DNA of 64,000 nt from Streptomyces sp. S.PNR 29 (GTDB lineage Bacteria; Actinomycetota; Actinomycetes; Streptomycetales; Streptomycetaceae): contig NZ_JANUQM010000006.1 of NCBI RefSeq assembly GCF_030386795.1, positions 436,601 to 500,600 of the forward strand, read 5' to 3'. Position numbers and translations under genes: made by a program. The notes beneath the pieces are model-generated. The model did not search any database, was not told where the DNA came from, and was given only the letters and a program-made list of their open reading frames with translations. Every line of letters begins with the position of its first letter. Within the stretch, counting starts at the first letter, position 1. Shown one piece after another: positions 60,496 through 64,000 of this stretch.

Positions 60496-62165
60496 CCCCC
60501 GACCCGCGCCCGGACGTCACCGTGACGGTCATCGTCTACAACGACGCCGAACGCCTTCCCCGGGCCGTCGCGTCCGTCCGGCGCCAGACCCACGAGAACA
60601 TAGAGATCATCATCAGCGACGACCACTCGACGGACGGGACACCGGCGGTGGCACGGGCGCTGGCGGCCGAGGACCCCCGCATCGTGCACCTCCGCCTGGC
60701 GGAGAACAGCGGCGGCTGCGGTGTCCCGCGCAACCGGGCCGTGGAGATCGCCCGGGCGCCGTACCTGATGTTCCTCGACAGCGACGACGAACTTCCCGAA
60801 CGGGCCGTCGAGTCGCTGCTCGCCGCGCACCGCGAACGCGAGATCGACTTCGCGATGGGCGCGGTGCAGCGGGTACGGGAGGACAACGGCCGCCGCTCCG
60901 TCTGGATGCCGCACCTGGTGGCCGAGCGCCGCACCGTCGAGGGCATCGCGGCCGACCCGCGACTGCTCTTCGAACACCTGGCGACCAGCAAGATGTACGC
61001 CCGCGCGTTCCTCGACCGCCACGGTCTGCGCTTTCCGGAGGGCATCCACTACGAGGACCAGCTGTTCTCGGCGCAGGCGTACTGCCTGGCGAAGGCGTTC
61101 ACGATCGTCCCGGAGCCGGTCTACCGCTGGTACGTGGCGCCGTACGCGGCCCTGGACACCGCCTCGATATCCAACCAGCGGCACAAACTCACCAACGTCC
61201 GCGACCGGATACGCGTCCAGCACCTCATCGACGCCTTCCTCGTCGAGAGCGGGCACGAGTGGCTGCGCGAGGACAAGGACCACAAGTTCCTCAAGCACGA
61301 CTTCCGGATGTACGCCGGGGACCTGCCGTACCGGGACGACGAGTGGCTGGCGTCCTTCGCGGACCTCGTGAACCCGTACCTCGCGACGCTCGCCCCCGGC
61401 GCGTACGCCCGCCTCCCGCGCGCGGAACGCGTCGTCCTGCGGCTGATCCGCGACCGCCGCTTCTCCGACGCGCGTCTGGCGGCCCGGGGCCTGGGCCACG
61501 GCGTGGCGCCGAGGGCGGTGACGACGGACGCTCAGGGGCGGACGTACTGGGGGGACCGAGTCCCGTCCTCGGACGAGGCGCGCCGCGAACTGGACATCAC
61601 CGACCTCGACCTGGACACCCGCCCCTTCCCCGACGCCCGGTTCCGCCATGAGATCACGCGGATCGCGCGGGGCCCGGGAGCCTCCGTTGACCTGACCGTC
61701 CGGACGTACGACCCGGCCCTGCGCCTCCCGGTCGGCCCGCACCGGGCGACCCTCCTCCTGACCCCCGGCCGACGCCGCCTGAGGGTCCCCTTCCGTCTCT
61801 GCCCCGTCCGCCCCGGCGTCTTCGAGGGCCACGTCCGCCTGGACCTGGCGGCGGCACTCCTCCCCCTCCACGGCTTCGACGGCGTACGCCACCCCGTCCT
61901 CCGCCTCGAACACCAGGGCCTGGCCCACACGGGCCTCCTCCTGGCCCCCCTGGTCTTCCCCTCGCTCACGGCCCGCGTCGAGTACCACGCCGGCGCGGCC
62001 CCCCACCAGGTCACCGTCGAACCGGAGGGCCACGGTCCGGGCCGCCTCCAGGTGCGGTGGCAGCCCGTGGGCGTGACGGCGAGGGTGATACGGCCGGTGG
62101 CCCGGAGGGTGGCGCGGCCGAGGGTGAAGAGAGCGGCGCGACTGGTGGCGAGCGTCCTCAGGTAG
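60492..62165 (+). CDS. family-2 glycosyltransferase with C-terminal extension
   Basis: A 557-residue protein. GT-A domain: VTVIVYNDAERLPRAVASVRRQ, ISDDHSTDG (41-49), DSDD (96-99) and a typical acceptor region with KMYARAFLDRHGLRFPEGIHYED. After ~360 residues the TagF-like domain of its neighbours is replaced by a ~190-residue beta-rich region (SVDLTVRTYDPALRLPVG, LLLTPGRRRLRVPFRL) with a basic end (ARRVARPRVKRAARL). It starts in an ATGA overlap with paralogue 4, so the two act in the same pathway. The added domain may bind polymer or membrane. Confidence 0.88.
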   Translation: MTPDPRPDVTVTVIVYNDAERLPRAVASVRRQTHENIEIIISDDHSTDGTPAVARALAAEDPRIVHLRLAENSGGCGVPRNRAVEIARAPYLMFLDSDDELPERAVESLLAAHREREIDFAMGAVQRVREDNGRRSVWMPHLVAERRTVEGIAADPRLLFEHLATSKMYARAFLDRHGLRFPEGIHYEDQLFSAQAYCLAKAFTIVPEPVYRWYVAPYAALDTASISNQRHKLTNVRDRIRVQHLIDAFLVESGHEWLREDKDHKFLKHDFRMYAGDLPYRDDEWLASFADLVNPYLATLAPGAYARLPRAERVVLRLIRDRRFSDARLAARGLGHGVAPRAVTTDAQGRTYWGDRVPSSDEARRELDITDLDLDTRPFPDARFRHEITRIARGPGASVDLTVRTYDPALRLPVGPHRATLLLTPGRRRLRVPFRLCPVRPGVFEGHVRLDLAAALLPLHGFDGVRHPVLRLEHQGLAHTGLLLAPLVFPSLTARVEYHAGAAPHQVTVEPEGHGPGRLQVRWQPVGVTARVIRPVARRVARPRVKRAARLVASVLR

Positions 62166-62190
62166 GGGCCGCTCAGGCAGGGGGCGCGGC

Positions 62191-62655
62191 TCAGGGCTCG
62201 GCGTGCTGGAAGACCCAGGTGCGGTAGACCAGGAACCGGAAGGCGGAGGCGAGGACGATCGACGACGCCTTCACGGCGTTCGACTCGATCGGCCCGTGCA
62301 GTCCCAGGCCGTGGTACCCGAGGTAGAACAGGCCGCTTTCCATGGCGACGCCGATTCCGCTGAAGACGAAGAAGAGCGCCACCTGGCGCCGTGTGCGGGA
62401 CGCCCTGTCCCGGTAGGTGACATACCGGAAGCCGAGGTAGTTGGTGCCCATGGCGACGAGGCTGGCCGGCACCGTCGCGACCATGGCCGACCGGTGCAGG
62501 CTGTGCAGAAGCACGTTGAAGACCAGGAAGTTCACCGCGACGCCGCTTCCGCCGACGATCGCGAACGTCACCAGTTCGAGGACCACGCGCTTCAGCGGTC
62601 GCTTCACCGGCGGGGCGGGAGCGGCCACTCGCTCCTCGGAGAGGTTCACTGTCAC
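62191..62655 (-). CDS. GtrA-family membrane protein
   Basis: A 154-residue protein with four TM helices matching GtrA: FAIVGGSGVAVNFLVFNVLL, then NYLGFRYVTYRD, FFVFSGIGVAMESGLFYL and ASAFRFLVYRTWVF. Members are thought to help flip or position lipid-linked sugars in wall and O-antigen glycosylation. It is convergent with the GT2 gene at the end of the polymer island. The start is GTG at 62655. The link to the GT-C enzymes of the island is inferred. Confidence 0.92.
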   Translation of the reverse strand: MTVNLSEERVAAPAPPVKRPLKRVVLELVTFAIVGGSGVAVNFLVFNVLLHSLHRSAMVATVPASLVAMGTNYLGFRYVTYRDRASRTRRQVALFFVFSGIGVAMESGLFYLGYHGLGLHGPIESNAVKASSIVLASAFRFLVYRTWVFQHAEP

Positions 62656-62723
62656 ATCTCAAGCCATATCCGCAGACAGTAAGTCCTTCCCTCGATTCCC
62701 CCTAGGGCACGCCATGAAGAAAC

Positions 62724-62749
62724 GCCCCGAGCCTTGCGGCCCGGGGCGC
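62724..62749 (-). terminator. terminator after glutamate dehydrogenase gene
   Basis: CGCCCCG and CGGGGCG arms with an inner GCC/GGC pair and TTGC loop, 42 bp after the stop of the minus-strand dehydrogenase gene. Confidence 0.7.
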
Positions 62750-62790
62750 CCTCAGGTGTCGTACGGCGTGTCGTACGCGCCGGCGTACGG

Positions 62791-64000
62791 CTACGAATGC
62801 GTCCGCAGCAGCGTCCGCATCGTCCGCATCGCCACCGACAGGTTGGCGAGGTCGAAGGTTTCCGAGCTCTGGATCTCCTCCAGGGTGGTGCGGGCCCGGC
62901 CCAGGATCGCCGCGTTCTTCTGCTGCCACAGCGTGAAGCGCTGCTCGGGCGTCGACGATCCGTTGCCCACCGCCAGGACATCGGCCGTGAGCGCCGCGTG
63001 CGCCGCGTACAGGTCCTCGCGGATCGCCGCGCGGGCCATGGACTGCCAGCGGTCGGCGCGGGGCAGTTCGATGATGCGGTCCATGAGCTGGGTGATGCGC
63101 AGCCGGTCGGCGAGGTCGTAGTAGACCTCGGCGACGTCCAGCGGCTCCTTGCCCATGCGGTCGGCCACCGAGACGATGTCGAGCGTCGGGAAGGCCGAGG
63201 AGAACCCGGCGACACGGGTGGCGAGCTCGTCGGGGACGCCGGCGCCGGTCAGCTCGTCGTGGATCTTCTGGTACCACTCCAGGTCCGCGCCGCGCAGCAG
63301 TTTCGGCAGCTGCGACCAGACCTGCTCGACACGTTCGGCGAAGAAGTCGACGGTCTCGGCGAGCCGGAGCGGCTGCGGCCGGTTGTTGAGCAGCCAGCGC
63401 GTGCCGCGCTCGACCAGGCGGCGCGAGTGCAGCCGGATACGGGTCTGCACGGCGGCCTCGACCTTGTTGTCGAGCGCCTCGACCCCGTCCCACACCTCGG
63501 CGGAGCGGAAGATCGCGCGGGCCGCGGTCTGCGCCCGGACGATCTCCTCCAGCGACGCGCCGGTCTCCTCGCGCAGACGGTGCAGGTACGTCGTACCGCC
63601 CGTGTTGACCGTGTCGTTCACCAGGACGGTCGTGGTGATCTCGCGGCGCAGCGGGTGGCCGTCGATACGCTCGGGGAACTGCTCGCGCAGCGCGGTCGGG
63701 AAGTAGCAGTGCAGCAGGCCGCGCAGGTACGGGTCGTCGGGCAGCGAGGTGTGCAGCAGCTCCTCGGCGACCGTGATCTTCGTGTACGCCAGCAGCACGG
63801 CCGTCTCCGGACCGGTCAGGCCCTGCCCCTGGCTGAGGCGCTCGCGGATCTGGCGGTCGGTGGGCAGGAACTCCAGGGCCCGGTCCAGGTGCCCCTCGCG
63901 GACCAGGTGGCGCATGAAGCGCTGCTGGGCGTGGAGCATGTCCTTGGACTGGGCGAGCGCGTTGGCGATCGCGGTGTTCTGCGCGTAGTTGTTGCGCAGG
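62791..64000 (-). CDS. NAD-specific glutamate dehydrogenase, C-terminal part
   Basis: The last ~403 residues of a large (usually ~1,650-residue) NAD-GDH of the L_180 type; the rest lies beyond the right edge. The frame is open to the edge (LRNNYAQNTAIANALAQSKD precedes MLHAQQRFMRHLV). Features of the conserved C-terminal domain include LTGPETAVLLAYTKI, CYFPTALREQF, and the NDTVNTGGTTYLHRL segment. The enzyme oxidises glutamate to 2-oxoglutarate. It is not connected to the polymer genes and marks the right border of the island. Confidence 0.93.
   Translation of the reverse strand, partial: LRNNYAQNTAIANALAQSKDMLHAQQRFMRHLVREGHLDRALEFLPTDRQIRERLSQGQGLTGPETAVLLAYTKITVAEELLHTSLPDDPYLRGLLHCYFPTALREQFPERIDGHPLRREITTTVLVNDTVNTGGTTYLHRLREETGASLEEIVRAQTAARAIFRSAEVWDGVEALDNKVEAAVQTRIRLHSRRLVERGTRWLLNNRPQPLRLAETVDFFAERVEQVWSQLPKLLRGADLEWYQKIHDELTGAGVPDELATRVAGFSSAFPTLDIVSVADRMGKEPLDVAEVYYDLADRLRITQLMDRIIELPRADRWQSMARAAIREDLYAAHAALTADVLAVGNGSSTPEQRFTLWQQKNAAILGRARTTLEEIQSSETFDLANLSVAMRTMRTLLRTHS

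Overview
The window is actinobacterial and almost certainly Streptomyces. Coding DNA is very GC-rich with strong third-position GC and many GTG starts. The SsrA tag encoded here reads ANTKRDSSQQAFALAA, as in streptomycetes. The order nnaR-narK ... matA-matB ... smpB-ftsX-ftsE ... prfB-pkaB-pkaA ... NAD-glutamate dehydrogenase resembles, from memory, the S. coelicolor core chromosome around SCO2958-SCO2999. No database was searched, so orthology statements are recall plus motif reading.

Layout. (1) 1-4.8 kb: nitrate regulator NnaR and nitrate transporter NarK, with a candidate double GlnR site, then a two-TM protein and a HAD hydrolase. (2) 4.75-8.63 kb: a recent tandem duplication of a cassette encoding a leaderless subtilisin-family protease and a small translationally coupled I9-propeptide-like protein. 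(3) 8.68-14.7 kb: a surface-polysaccharide operon (MatA, MatB, acyltransferase) and a LysR regulator divergent from an MFS exporter. (4) 16.1-22.5 kb: an alpha-xyloside-type operon (binding protein, two permeases, GH31 alpha-xylosidase, LacI repressor) behind a perfect 18-bp operator palindrome, followed by two copies of a 70-nt stem-loop repeat. (5) 23-30.2 kb: NUDIX hydrolase, tmRNA, SmpB, S41 protease, FtsX, FtsE, a small zinc-ribbon membrane protein, a sortase substrate and release factor 2. (6) 30.3-37.4 kb: two membrane-anchored Ser/Thr kinases divergent from a large FHA plus EccC-like ATPase protein. (7) 37.6-41.3 kb: a second sugar ABC transporter, one permease of which carries a large insertion. 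(8) 41.4-53.1 kb and 55.6-62.7 kb: a cell-wall glycopolymer island with four two-domain GT2/TagF-like proteins, a fifth GT2, a TagGH-type ABC exporter, three polytopic membrane proteins (two of them GT-C-like), a GtrA protein and GalE. An ohrA/ohrR peroxide module and a decayed ADP-ribosylglycohydrolase fragment sit inside it. (9) The 3' part of a large NAD-glutamate dehydrogenase runs off the right edge.

How the genes work together. The polymer genes plausibly make and export a phosphodiester-linked (teichoic-acid-like) wall polymer: the GT2/TagF proteins assemble it, the ABC pair exports it, and GalE and the membrane enzymes supply or attach sugars. Two of the four GT2/TagF paralogues have each lost one key active-site element (a His-to-Val change in one TagF domain, loss of the Asp motif in one GT2 domain), which suggests divided labour. 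The kinases, the FHA-ATPase and the Thr-x-x-Leu-Pro repeats in PkaA and MatA may form a phospho-threonine signalling set. The least explained element is the duplicated protease/I9-like pair.
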